Source: an uncultured Cytophagaceae bacterium
Lineage (GTDB): Bacteria > Bacteroidota > Bacteroidia > Cytophagales > Spirosomataceae
DNA length: 26,772 nucleotides
NCBI GenBank assembly: GCA_903837305.1
Contig: CAILUB010000009.1
Coordinates: 1-26,772, forward strand
Direction: 5' to 3'
Made by a program: the position numbers and the translations under genes. The notes beneath the pieces are model-generated. The model was not told the DNA's origin and did no database searches. It saw only the letters and a list, made by a program, of their open reading frames with translations. Positions 14,624 through 22,424 of the stretch are shown in pieces. Position 1 is the first letter of the stretch. Every line of letters begins with the position of its first letter.

Positions 14624-15444
14624 TAGCGGTAACTCGCGTCCACGATCAGTTTATATAGGTTTCGAATCATCCTGGGAATACGTTGGATTTTATAGGCTAA
14701 AGGCACTCCGTTCACATAACGTCGATCTAATACGTGAAAATGAAAATCCGAGTCGAAATGCTGTGGATTTTCGGTGGCCATTTGGCGACAAACTCCCTGC
14801 ACATAGCGAATCTCCTCTAAATTCGTCTTCCCATTCGAGAATACCCGGTTACCCGTGCGAATAGAACGCGCATGCTTTAGTTGCACTCCGTGAACTACCG
14901 CCGTTTTCGTCTTGCCTATCAGGCGTTGAATCGTAGGGATCAAATACACATCGAGTCCCGTACCGGATATAGAATGTTTAAAATGAGGCCCAGCAGCCTG
15001 AAAAACGGCCTCACTATAGAAAGGGGACATAATTTCCACCCACCACGTATCCTGGACTAAATAACCAGGCTTGTGAATGAATTGGCGTAAATTATAATAA
15101 GAATCGTGGTTCAAACTAGGCTGGAATACGTCTAATTTCTCTATTTTGGCTATAAAAAAGAGCTTGTTCAGATCGGAAACCGAGATGATTTGATCATCAT
15201 CTAAAAAGCCAATATAAGTTAATGGAGTTAACTGCAGTTTGGAATAGATATTCTGCATCACATCGCCCTTGCACTCTGATTTTATAGAGATATAGTGCCC
15301 CACAGGCATAGGAGACTCTGCAACTGTACCACTGTAATCGTATAGCAACCAATCAAACGCCGGATCTGCATCAAAATGGATGTGATCCATAGGACTCGAT
15401 ATCCCGTCCCAGGTAATGGCTACAATAGAAGCTGGTTGACTCAT
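14623..15444 (-). CDS. DUF707-like putative glycosyltransferase
   Basis: The 273-residue protein is best matched, by recall of the family pattern, to DUF707. Features are DWLLYDYSGTV near 31-41, a DxD-like FLDDDQ (80-85), DVFQPSLNHDS (105-115), VEIMSPFYSEAVF (136-148), GTGLDVYLIP (161-170) and a histidine segment VVHGVQLKHARSIRTG. In DUF707 the equivalent parts read fdvmLFhYDG, fLwDED, ISQPALD, VEmMAPVFSR and WGLD. The family is regarded as glycosyltransferase-like but is little studied. Its place between GT25 and the flippase, with a 1-base overlap downstream and 1 base of spacing upstream, supports a role in building the repeat unit. The enzymatic role is inferred. Confidence 0.65.
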   Translation of the reverse strand: MSQPASIVAITWDGISSPMDHIHFDADPAFDWLLYDYSGTVAESPMPVGHYISIKSECKGDVMQNIYSKLQLTPLTYIGFLDDDQIISVSDLNKLFFIAKIEKLDVFQPSLNHDSYYNLRQFIHKPGYLVQDTWWVEIMSPFYSEAVFQAAGPHFKHSISGTGLDVYLIPTIQRLIGKTKTAVVHGVQLKHARSIRTGNRVFSNGKTNLEEIRYVQGVCRQMATENPQHFDSDFHFHVLDRRYVNGVPLAYKIQRIPRMIRNLYKLIVDASYR

Positions 15445-15445
15445 A

Positions 15446-16138
15446 TTAACAAAAGTACGATTGTATCGTGTTTCGGCAATAGAAAATCATCCTAATTAAT
15501 TCAGTGGTCATCAGATTCCAGCTACTCTCCCGCCGAATCAATGAATCTGAGGTTCGCCAAGTAGAAATCACCTCCGGCACAATTGCCCCTAAAGAAATTT
15601 CAGATGGATCCACGAAGCGCTTGTACATATCCACCGGATAGGCTACGAGCGCAGTTTTTTTCAATAAATAACGTGCAGCCTTAGCGTTCAACGAATAACC
15701 ATAAGCTCCATAAACCGATTTAATCAAGGGTTCGCCCACGCCATTTTGAACAGTTGATTTCTTCACACTCACATAGCCATTCCAGGCCCCCCAGAAAAAT
15801 AGATCATATTCTCTCGCTGTTTCAGCTTTTAGAAGTTCTGGCTTCAACATTCGGCTGTCGGATTCTAACACTAAAAAATGCTCCTCCGTCTTATCGCGGG
15901 CAATTAAAGACCACACCTTTCGATGACTCAAAATCACTCCAATTTCTGTGGCTAATAAAGCTTTCCCAGTACGCTTGTGAGACTTTTCGATCATCGCCTC
16001 TAAAAAAGGAACGTGCACACGTGAGGGAAATATTGGCTCAACCACCTCTACTGAAGGCAACACAGATCGCATCGCCTCCAGATGCGAAAGTCGTTCCGTC
16101 TCATGCTCAGCAAAAAGGACGAACGCGCGCTTAAACAT
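15446..16138 (-). CDS. Family 25 glycosyltransferase (LPS-type)
   Basis: The 230-residue protein fits GT25 (LgtB/LpsA-type transferases): EIGVILSHRKVWSLI (65-79) is the hallmark E.G..LSH...W, FLVLESDSRM (88-97) is at the position of the E-D-D metal site, and YGAYGYSLNAKAARYLL matches the conserved GaYGY segment. GT25 members add galactose or glucose residues to LPS or capsule. The usual Glu-Asp-Asp is Glu-Ser-Asp here, leaving Glu92 and Asp94. It overlaps the preceding GT9-like gene by 8 bp and is followed after one base by the DUF707-like gene. The family call is good; activity may differ from the norm. Confidence 0.8.
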   Translation of the reverse strand: MFKRAFVLFAEHETERLSHLEAMRSVLPSVEVVEPIFPSRVHVPFLEAMIEKSHKRTGKALLATEIGVILSHRKVWSLIARDKTEEHFLVLESDSRMLKPELLKAETAREYDLFFWGAWNGYVSVKKSTVQNGVGEPLIKSVYGAYGYSLNAKAARYLLKKTALVAYPVDMYKRFVDPSEISLGAIVPEVISTWRTSDSLIRRESSWNLMTTELIRMIFYCRNTIQSYFC

Positions 16139-16850
16139 GGCTGAATTGGCTAAACGTACTGTAAGATCCAGAAGCTAAAGCATCTGGTGTGAAAAAATCC
16201 AGTTTACCTCCATCTGGATACAGAATATAATGAGGTTTGCGGCACAAGTATGCTAGATGTATAGGCAATGAATCTGCCGCCACCACATAGTCCGATGCCT
16301 GAATCAAGTCGATCAATTGCTCGAAATTCGAATACTCTGAACCAAAACGTGCCACTTGACCTTCGATCCGCGACAAAATCGAGGAGGGAATAACACGCTT
16401 AGGCAATCGTGCATCCGGCAAGATTAGCATTTTATCACCTTTTCTTTCCAAACTCCACGCAGGCAAACCATAAGCCGCATAAACCGGCTCACCTGTTTCG
16501 AAAATTGCTTTAAATGAGTGCTCAGTAAAAAAATTCAAGAGACCCAGACGAGCGCTTTGTTCGACGAAATCGGTAGACCCAGGATTAGCACGCACATATT
16601 GCTTGATTTTCGATAATTGACGGAATGTGTCAATACTGAAAAACGTCTTATTCGTAAATAGATTGAATTGAGAACCTCTGATCCCGAAATCAACAAAGTC
16701 AATCGATTGAGGCGAAATGCAACCTCGAGAAATCATTGCATCATACAGTGGCTTTAAATGCGAAGAGGCAACAATCCTATCTGTGGAGGCTAGTGCTTGC
16801 ACCGCTATCGCAAAGTCACCGTAAGCGCGCAATAGAAACACCCGACGCAT
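16131..16850 (-). CDS. GT9-like (heptosyltransferase-fold) protein
   Basis: The 239-residue protein starts MRRVFLLRAYGDFAIAVQAL, like the LR..GD.i....l start of ADP-heptose:LPS heptosyltransferases, and ends with FEQLIDLIQASDYVVAADSL then PIHLAYLCRKPHYILYP, which corresponds to the GT9 donor site (l..li..ad..v..DTg..HlA...g.P...lyg). It is shorter than typical heptosyltransferases (about 320 to 350), so the central region is reduced. It could transfer a sugar other than heptose. It overlaps the preceding wzz gene by 1 base and the following GT25 gene by 8, which ties it to the polysaccharide operon. Confidence 0.65.
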   Translation of the reverse strand: MRRVFLLRAYGDFAIAVQALASTDRIVASSHLKPLYDAMISRGCISPQSIDFVDFGIRGSQFNLFTNKTFFSIDTFRQLSKIKQYVRANPGSTDFVEQSARLGLLNFFTEHSFKAIFETGEPVYAAYGLPAWSLERKGDKMLILPDARLPKRVIPSSILSRIEGQVARFGSEYSNFEQLIDLIQASDYVVAADSLPIHLAYLCRKPHYILYPDGGKLDFFTPDALASGSYSTFSQFSHV

Positions 16851-17866
16851 TATTTATCCGTATAAAGGTAGAGGCAAATGAAAAATCCGATTAATAATCC
16901 AGCAAACAATCCGGCAAATCCTAAAAATACAAAGGATTTACGATCATCCATCAAAGGATATTTAGGTACATCCAATAATTGAATAACCGGTGTTTGAGAA
17001 ACCAGTGCAATACGGCTCATCTCTAGATTCTTCGTCACTTCTGCATAGATGCTGAAAACGATAGATTTATCACGAGAGCTCACTTCTGCAGGAACAGACA
17101 TGGACTTAAATGCAACGTTTGGATCAAGAATTTGATAGGATGCCGCGTTATAGGACTTCGCATTTAAAACGCGTAATAATGAATCCCCACGTGCCTGCAA
17201 ACGCTTTACATTCGCTGAAGCACTGCTTGTTTTCACATTCACATAATAGGTGGTGGTCTCTTTTAATAAGCGCTCTGCAAAATTCTTAGAGAACACCTGA
17301 TTAGGGGATATCGTAACGATTTTAAAGATAGACCCTTTCTTGTTTAAACGATCCACCGTTACATTTTTCTTTGCAATCTGCTCGTACATTACGTAAAGTA
17401 CAGAATCTTGGTACACCGAGTGCGCACCTAAAGAGGCAAATGAAACTGGAGCCGGCAAACGCTCTTTTAACCCAGAGAATTCTATATATAAATCTGCCAA
17501 AGTCTTCCCAGAATTACCTGCGATAGGCGTTAACAGCACTTTCTCAATGATCACGCGAGACTTGATGATATCTAAAATATTATCCCCTGTGAACACACTT
17601 GAACCACCCCCACCAAGGCTTCCTAAATCTAATCCGACTTGAGAAGCAATCCCTGCTAAGCCTCCGCCAGCAGCAGATTTTTCCTCTAAAATAAACGTAG
17701 TGGAAGCGGCATATGCGGGCTTTTGAAAGGCGCGGTAGATCAAAGGTAAAATAAACCCTAGCGCAGCGCACAAGGCGATCAACACAAACTGTGATCGCAA
17801 GTAGCTAAAGAATCGCTTCATCGATTCGATCACATCTCCTAACACAATCGTTTTCTTTTCTGCCAT
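16850..17866 (-). CDS. Wzz-type chain-length determinant protein
   Basis: The 338-residue inner-membrane protein has the Wzz arrangement: a cytoplasmic N-terminus, membrane segment 1 (about 28-45: FVLIALCAALGFILPLIY), a periplasmic domain, and membrane segment 2 near the C-terminus (FLGFAGLFAGLLIGFFICLYL). After the first segment comes AASTTFILEE and a Gly-rich loop (GGGLAGIASQVGLDLGSLGG), shared with the second Wzz at 22425. There is no C-terminal tyrosine-kinase domain, so it is a PCP-type protein without BY-kinase fusion. It controls the length or export of the glycan. It overlaps both the exporter fragment upstream and the GT9-like gene downstream by 1 base. Confidence 0.85.
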   Translation of the reverse strand: MAEKKTIVLGDVIESMKRFFSYLRSQFVLIALCAALGFILPLIYRAFQKPAYAASTTFILEEKSAAGGGLAGIASQVGLDLGSLGGGGSSVFTGDNILDIIKSRVIIEKVLLTPIAGNSGKTLADLYIEFSGLKERLPAPVSFASLGAHSVYQDSVLYVMYEQIAKKNVTVDRLNKKGSIFKIVTISPNQVFSKNFAERLLKETTTYYVNVKTSSASANVKRLQARGDSLLRVLNAKSYNAASYQILDPNVAFKSMSVPAEVSSRDKSIVFSIYAEVTKNLEMSRIALVSQTPVIQLLDVPKYPLMDDRKSFVFLGFAGLFAGLLIGFFICLYLYTDK

Positions 17867-19083
17867 TATTTCACCGTGTTAATTAATGCAATAATTAAGC
17901 CTCCTAGCGATGCTAGACCTGTTCCCAAAGCGATATATTCCGGTGTGGAAATAGGTTTCTTATCCTTTTTAGCTGGTACGTAAACTTCTGCTCCCGGTTC
18001 CAGGCTAGGGTAAAAGCGAAAGAAAAGGAATCTTTTGGTCGTTTTAATCTCGCCATTAGGACGAACCATATAGGCAAATTTGCGTGAGGCATTAGGAGCG
18101 AACCAGCCCGACTCAGAAATTAAGCGACGAAAACCTAAATTACGGTGGTAGGCGATTTGACGAGGGACATTTACGGCACCAAAAGTCTGTACTGTCTGCG
18201 TCAATTTAGGTACTTTGATTACGTCTCCTTCTTCTAAAACAATATCATAAAGTGATCCAGGACGCGCCATTGCATCTGCTAGTCGAATGCCTACTGGCTT
18301 TTGGTCCACTAATAAGCCATTCACATTCGAAGCAATTTTCGCCGTATCTGTGGCTGCAAATGAATTGCCCGAACTGCGTTTCGATTGATTTGAAATCGTA
18401 TTAATCTTAGAGGAAAACAAAGCCTCATCAGCAGAAGTCTCATTTACATGTGTTTTTCGCAATAGAATTGCTCCGGTCGCATAGCCTGTTTGTTTTAATC
18501 CTCCTGCCCGTGCAATGATATCAGAAAGACGCTCTTTGTTCCCGGCTAATGTATAATTCCCTGGATACAAGACCTCTCCCTCTACAGAAACAGTAATTTG
18601 CGATCGGTAGGTAGGTGATTTCCGCACAGAAACAATATCAAAAGGCTGAAGTACAAAATTCAAATCCTCCCCCTTCGCGCTACCTAAATCAATCGAATGA
18701 ATGATCGAATAGGCCGTTGTATCTGTTACTGCTGTTGACAAAAGACGGCGCGAAACCTCGATCCGGGAACGGGATGCCCCCTCTTTAAAACCATCGGCTA
18801 AAAGAATCAGATCCTGTACTCGCATGTTGTCTGCAAATGTAAACGTGGCTGGGCGATTTACCTCCCCATTGATTGTCACAGAATAGGCCTCCCTTAAACT
18901 TGAAATGGGGTAAATGTGTATTTTGTCTTCCCGCTGTAAGCGAATTTCCGTCTTTCCAGAAAGCACCTCTTTTACACTAAACGGTAATACGGCAGGTGTT
19001 AAATCAGGATTTAAACGACTTAAAAGCGCACGATCTGTAAATGCATTTTCTTTCACGCGAACTGCAAGAAGCAAGTCTTTCAA
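17866..19083 (-). CDS. SLBB polysaccharide exporter, C-terminal part of a split gene
   Basis: This frame of 405 codons continues, without any frame change, the exporter gene that stops at 19099. It carries the later SLBB units (VTINGEVNRPATF, VSVEGEVLYPGNY and VQTFGAVNVPRQI) and the C-terminal hydrophobic anchor ending LIIALINTVK. It lacks a signal peptide, so on its own it would stay in the cytoplasm. The indicated start is a TTG at 19083, chosen only because it is the first possible start after the stop; it begins in the middle of an SLBB unit. It aligns with the second half of the intact paralogue at 23531. It is therefore best read as the downstream part of a broken gene, or one read through. 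Confidence 0.6.
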   Translation of the reverse strand: MKDLLLAVRVKENAFTDRALLSRLNPDLTPAVLPFSVKEVLSGKTEIRLQREDKIHIYPISSLREAYSVTINGEVNRPATFTFADNMRVQDLILLADGFKEGASRSRIEVSRRLLSTAVTDTTAYSIIHSIDLGSAKGEDLNFVLQPFDIVSVRKSPTYRSQITVSVEGEVLYPGNYTLAGNKERLSDIIARAGGLKQTGYATGAILLRKTHVNETSADEALFSSKINTISNQSKRSSGNSFAATDTAKIASNVNGLLVDQKPVGIRLADAMARPGSLYDIVLEEGDVIKVPKLTQTVQTFGAVNVPRQIAYHRNLGFRRLISESGWFAPNASRKFAYMVRPNGEIKTTKRFLFFRFYPSLEPGAEVYVPAKKDKKPISTPEYIALGTGLASLGGLIIALINTVK

Positions 19084-19098
19084 ATTGACAAATTCATT

Positions 19099-20301
19099 TT
19101 ACCCATATTCCCCTGGATAATACACTGCACCATCGATAAAGGTGCGGTTTGTATAGGTTTTGGCCAAAGCATCAACCACCAAAGTATCCCCCGAATGCAA
19201 ACTAAATGTAGCAAGCGCCTCCGCCTTCACGGATTGCACCTCAAAGCCAGAAGTACCCATTCTCTTTACACGTATACGCTCTTTAAAAGCATCATCCGCA
19301 AAACCACCTGCATACCGTAAAACATCTGCGGCATTTTCCCCTTTCTTCACATCAAACAAAGCTTTTTTCTTCACCGCACCATTGACTGCCACTCGTGACT
19401 CATAGGTCCCCACGCGAATCACATCGTCATCTTGTAGAATTCTATTTTTCGACAAATCTCCTTTTAACAAGAAATCATATAAATCTAGCGTCGAAATTGT
19501 CTTCCCATTTCTAACTAATTCAATTTTACGGAAAGAGCCTAAATCAGATGGTCCTCCGGACGCATACAACGCATTCATCAAGGTGGAAAGGGAAGAAACA
19601 GAATAGTTCCCTGGCTTCTTTACTTCGCCCACTAAAGTCACTCGAATAGAACGCAGTTGGCCTAAAGAAACCATCACCTTGGTGCTTCCTCCCGCGATAG
19701 TAGTATAAATTTTAGAAGCAGCTTCCCGAATGCGCACCTGAGCTTCTTCGATGGTTAAACCACCTACTTTAATAGGCCCTAGGTTAGGGAAACGAATGTA
19801 GCCCTCCGTGTTAATCTTCAGTTTTTTCGTACTCTCACTTAATCCATAAATATCTACAATCACCTCGTCTCCTACTCCTAACACGTAGTTACGCGGAGAG
19901 GAAATGGTTAAATTAGGCTCGAAACTTAAGTTTTGGTTTTCGAAAATCTCTGACCCAAAAATACGTAAACCACCTGGCGCCGCTGAAGGCCCCACAATTT
20001 CGATTTTCTTGCGAGGAACAGTTATTTCGTCCTGAGTTCTAGTCTTATAGGCATTTTGAGATGCCCCGGTTAAGGGATCCAATGAGGCAATCCGGCGATT
20101 CAAAACGATGATTTGGTCAGCAGGTACTCCCTTTTGCTTTAACACCTGTTCCACTTCCTCTGGAGCTAAACCTTGCAAATTGTAGCGGAGCATGATCTGT
20201 GCTAATTGCTGATCACTGATATTATTGATGTCTACTGGAATATCTTGAGCTAAAACGGGAATAGCTAAGGATAAAAAGACAAGTAATTTAAGTGCTTTCA
20301 T
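19099..20301 (-). CDS. SLBB polysaccharide exporter (Wza-like), N-terminal part of a split gene
   Basis: The 400-residue product has a signal peptide MKALKLLVFLSLAIPVLAQ, a helical region (QQLAQIMLRYNLQGLAPEEV), a conserved FENQNLSFEPNLTISSP segment, the poly-export domain (NYVLGVGDEVIVDIYG and EGYIRFPNLGPIKVGG) and two SLBB units (VTLVGEVKKPGNYS; VAVNGAVKKKALF), and it ends inside a third (FIDGAVYYPGEYG). It would be an outer-membrane or periplasmic export component, but it lacks the last half, including the C-terminal hydrophobic tail. The TAA at 19099-19101 is in frame with the downstream fragment. It heads the long minus-strand operon; the following wzz and transferases still overlap in the normal way. 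Confidence 0.65.
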   Translation of the reverse strand: MKALKLLVFLSLAIPVLAQDIPVDINNISDQQLAQIMLRYNLQGLAPEEVEQVLKQKGVPADQIIVLNRRIASLDPLTGASQNAYKTRTQDEITVPRKKIEIVGPSAAPGGLRIFGSEIFENQNLSFEPNLTISSPRNYVLGVGDEVIVDIYGLSESTKKLKINTEGYIRFPNLGPIKVGGLTIEEAQVRIREAASKIYTTIAGGSTKVMVSLGQLRSIRVTLVGEVKKPGNYSVSSLSTLMNALYASGGPSDLGSFRKIELVRNGKTISTLDLYDFLLKGDLSKNRILQDDDVIRVGTYESRVAVNGAVKKKALFDVKKGENAADVLRYAGGFADDAFKERIRVKRMGTSGFEVQSVKAEALATFSLHSGDTLVVDALAKTYTNRTFIDGAVYYPGEYG

Positions 20302-20345
20302 TTTTCTTTTTTTGGTGTTCCGCCTGCAGGCAATAAACCATTCTA

Positions 20346-20353
20346 CAAAAATA
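20346..20353 (-). promoter_or_regulatory. Candidate -7 element of the minus-strand polysaccharide operon
   Basis: On the minus strand TATTTTTG fits TAnnTTTG, 44 bases before the ATG at 20301. The leader downstream of it contains a 10-bp palindrome GCCTGCAGGC (20322-20331) followed by a run rich in A (minus strand). No clear -33 element. Confidence 0.4.
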
Positions 20354-20474
20354 CCATTTTATTTTATAGACACGTGAAAAAATTATTAAAAGGATATTGC
20401 TTTGGAATAAGCCATTGAAGTTTTGGAATAACAATATAATGCCGTTGAACTGCTAAATTCATCTCTATAATTGT

Positions 20475-20482
20475 TAATTTTG
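20475..20482 (+). promoter_or_regulatory. Candidate -7 element for the WecG-epimerase operon
   Basis: TAATTTTG fits TAnnTTTG and lies 37 bases before the ATG at 20520. Upstream, TTTGGAATAA occurs twice (20401-20410 and 20422-20431, the second inside TTTTGGAATAA), each followed by a TTGAA within about 15 bases. This is a possible direct-repeat binding site, but it could be chance in this AT-rich intergenic region. Confidence 0.35.
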
Positions 20483-20519
20483 GCCAAAAGAATTTCCCCC
20501 AAAGAATCGCCACCCCCGC

Positions 20520-21281
20520 ATGCAAAACACCTTGCCTACACATGAGTTACTCGGAATTCGGTATACCGCATCTGATTACGAGCATATCACGCAGGCCATT
20601 ATTGCGCATGCCATTGCCAAGCAGTCCATTGGGGTTAGCGCCTTAGCGGTACATGGTCTGATCGAAAGCTATCATAATCCAAGATTAAATTCCTTAGTAA
20701 ATTCCATCCACTATGTAGTTCCGGATGGGCAACCCATTAAGTGGTGTTTAAATTACTTTTACAACACGCAGCTGAAAGACCGAGTTTATGGCCCTGCCTT
20801 AACCTGGAAGGTGTTAGCACAAGCAAATGAACATAAACTGCGGGTATATCTGTATGGAAGTACGGAGAAAACATTGCAAAAATTCGAAGAGAATATTAGT
20901 CGAAACTTTCCGCAACTTCAATTAGTCGGGCATCACGTGGATCGATTTCGAGAGGCTACTCCAGCGGAAGATGAGCAAGACATTCAAAAGATCAATCAGT
21001 CTGGAGCTCAGCTCATTTTAGTGGGGAGAGGATGTCCTAGGCAGGAGATCTGGGTGGCTGAGCACATTGGAAAAATTAGTGGGGTCATGATGGCCGTAGG
21101 TGCCGCGTTTGACTTCCATGCCCAAACGCTAAAGCAAGCTCCCGCTTGGATGCAAAATAATGGCCTGGAATGGCTTTTTAGGCTTATTCAGGAGCCTAGA
21201 AGGCTCTGGAAAAGGTATTTATTCACGAATTCTACATTTATTTATTTAATTTTATTGAAAATAGTCAAGCTTCACAAATGA
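20520..21281 (+). CDS. WecG/TagA/CpsF family glycosyltransferase (GT26)
   Basis: The 253-residue enzyme has all typical GT26 features: LAVHGLIESY in the N-terminal half, VVPDGQPIKW (66-75) with the catalytic-region Asp69, RVYGPALTW (88-96), a Rossmann-like LYGSTEKTL (111-119), LVGRGCPRQEIW (167-178), VGAAFDFHA (193-201) and the C-terminal appendage GLEWLFRLIQEPRRLWKRY (215-233), which in TagA contacts membrane and substrate. Known members transfer ManNAc or ManNAcA to lipid-linked GlcNAc. Here it would add the second sugar or a later one. It is the first gene of a two-gene plus-strand unit and overlaps the epimerase by 4 bp (ATGA). Confidence 0.92.
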   Translation: MQNTLPTHELLGIRYTASDYEHITQAIIAHAIAKQSIGVSALAVHGLIESYHNPRLNSLVNSIHYVVPDGQPIKWCLNYFYNTQLKDRVYGPALTWKVLAQANEHKLRVYLYGSTEKTLQKFEENISRNFPQLQLVGHHVDRFREATPAEDEQDIQKINQSGAQLILVGRGCPRQEIWVAEHIGKISGVMMAVGAAFDFHAQTLKQAPAWMQNNGLEWLFRLIQEPRRLWKRYLFTNSTFIYLILLKIVKLHK

Positions 21282-22327
21282 GAAAAATTTTAGTAACTGG
21301 TGCTGGGGGATTAATTGGAAGTGAAGTTGTTCGTTTCTTTTGCCAAAAAGGGCTAGAAGTTATCGGCATCGACAATAACATGCGCCAGGTGTTTTTTGGC
21401 GAAAAAGGGGATACCACCTGGAATATTTCAAAACTTGAAAAAGAAAACCCGAATTTTAAGAACTACGCCTTAGATATCCGCGATCGTGCAGCGGTCGCAA
21501 AATTCATCTTAGACATTCAACCCGATGCCATCGTTCATACGGCGGCACAACCCAGTCATGACCTAGCCGCCTCCATGCCCTTTGAGGATTTTGATGTCAA
21601 TGCGGTAGGTACCCTGAATTTATTAGAAGCCACCAGAAGATATAATACTTCCGTCCCTTTTGTCCATTTATCGACGAACAAGGTCTACGGCGATAATCCC
21701 AATTTCCTAAGTATCATGGAGAGCGAAACAAGATACGACTATGCCGATGAGGCCTATTTTGATGGGATTAATGAATCTTTCAGTATCGATCAATGCAAGC
21801 ATTCCCTATTCGGCGCCTCTAAAGTTGCCTCTGACATATTAGTCCAGGAATATGGTCGATATTTTAATATGCCTACTTGTTGTTTACGGGGCGGCTGCTT
21901 AACTGGACCTAATCACAGTGGAGTAGAGTTGCATGGCTTTTTAAGCTATTTAATTAAATGCAATGTACAAGAAATAGAATACAAAATTTACGGCTATAAA
22001 GGAAAGCAAGTCAGAGACAATATTCATTCCTATGACGTCGCGCGCTTTATTGATTTATTTATCCAAAACCCCAAAATAGCCGCCGTCTACAACATAGGCG
22101 GAGGACGCGAAAACTCGATCTCCATCCTGGAAGCATTCAAACTCATCGAAAGCATTTCAGGCAAACCCATGAAATACACCTACCTAGATGAAAACAGAAT
22201 AGGCGATCATATCTGCTACATATCAGACTTACATAAAATCAAATCAGATTACCCTAGCTGGGGAATAACGAAGGATTTACAAACCACATTTCAAGAGATC
22301 CATGATTCGTGGAGAGGGCGACAATGA
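21278..22327 (+). CDS. NAD-dependent nucleotide-sugar epimerase/dehydratase (CDP-paratose epimerase-like)
   Basis: The extended SDR protein of 349 residues starts with the NAD-binding GAGGLIG (8-14), has HTAAQPSHD (87-95), VHLSTNKVYGDN (129-140) and HSLFGASKVASD (175-186), followed by RGGCLTGPNHSGVELHGF and GYKGKQVRDNIHS. This pattern resembles the CDP-paratose/tyvelose 2-epimerase-like group and related NAD epimerases in polysaccharide loci. The classical Tyr of YxxxK is Phe178 here, with Lys182 kept. It probably makes an activated sugar for the repeat unit, but the substrate is unknown. Its start lies inside the stop of the WecG-type gene. Confidence 0.85.
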   Translation: MRKILVTGAGGLIGSEVVRFFCQKGLEVIGIDNNMRQVFFGEKGDTTWNISKLEKENPNFKNYALDIRDRAAVAKFILDIQPDAIVHTAAQPSHDLAASMPFEDFDVNAVGTLNLLEATRRYNTSVPFVHLSTNKVYGDNPNFLSIMESETRYDYADEAYFDGINESFSIDQCKHSLFGASKVASDILVQEYGRYFNMPTCCLRGGCLTGPNHSGVELHGFLSYLIKCNVQEIEYKIYGYKGKQVRDNIHSYDVARFIDLFIQNPKIAAVYNIGGGRENSISILEAFKLIESISGKPMKYTYLDENRIGDHICYISDLHKIKSDYPSWGITKDLQTTFQEIHDSWRGRQ

Positions 22328-22338
22328 AAATACTAAAC

Positions 22339-22353
22339 ATCCCCGCAGGGGAT
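22339..22353. repeat. Short hairpin ATCCCC-GCA-GGGGAT
   Basis: A perfect 6-bp stem with a GCA loop lies 12 bases after the epimerase stop. It is followed by a pyrimidine-rich tract, but not by a run of T, so it is a poor terminator. Its GCA loop recalls the hairpin at 850-862. Confidence 0.5.
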
Positions 22354-22365
22354 ACCATCTTTATT

Positions 22366-22415
22366 CTTTGTGCTTTATGCTCTATGCTTTCCTCTCTACT
22401 CTATACTCTCTCATC
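22366..22415. repeat. Pyrimidine tract with imperfect tandem repeats
   Basis: The tract is made of short near-repeats (TTTGTGC, TTTATGC, TCTATGC, then CTCTCTACTCT and TACTCTCTCATC). It lies between two converging genes and shares CTCTCTACTCT with the reverse complement of 894-916. No coding role is likely. Confidence 0.45.
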
Positions 22416-22424
22416 TAAAAAGAA

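Larger units (their letters stand above)
17866..20301 (-). pseudogene. Complete SLBB exporter gene interrupted by one in-frame TAA
   Basis: Taken as one frame, the region encodes about 811 residues, close to the 797 of the paralogue at 23531, with the same domain order. The only interruption is the TAA at 19099-19101, six codons before the TTG at 19083. Across the break, PGEYG-stop-NEFVNLKDLLLAV and then KENAF line up with PGVFAIENGLTTVKELIKRA and then RENAF of the paralogue, so the frame is kept and no large piece is missing. It may be a fresh nonsense mutation, a sequencing error or a read-through site. Confidence 0.7.

Noticed and set aside
20401..20431. Direct repeat TTTGGAATAA as a CRISPR or iteron-type array
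   Set aside because: Only two copies are present, with no regular further spacing; at best a regulatory direct repeat.
22339..22360. Intrinsic terminator after the epimerase
   Set aside because: The stem is perfect but short, and the following bases are mixed rather than a run of T.
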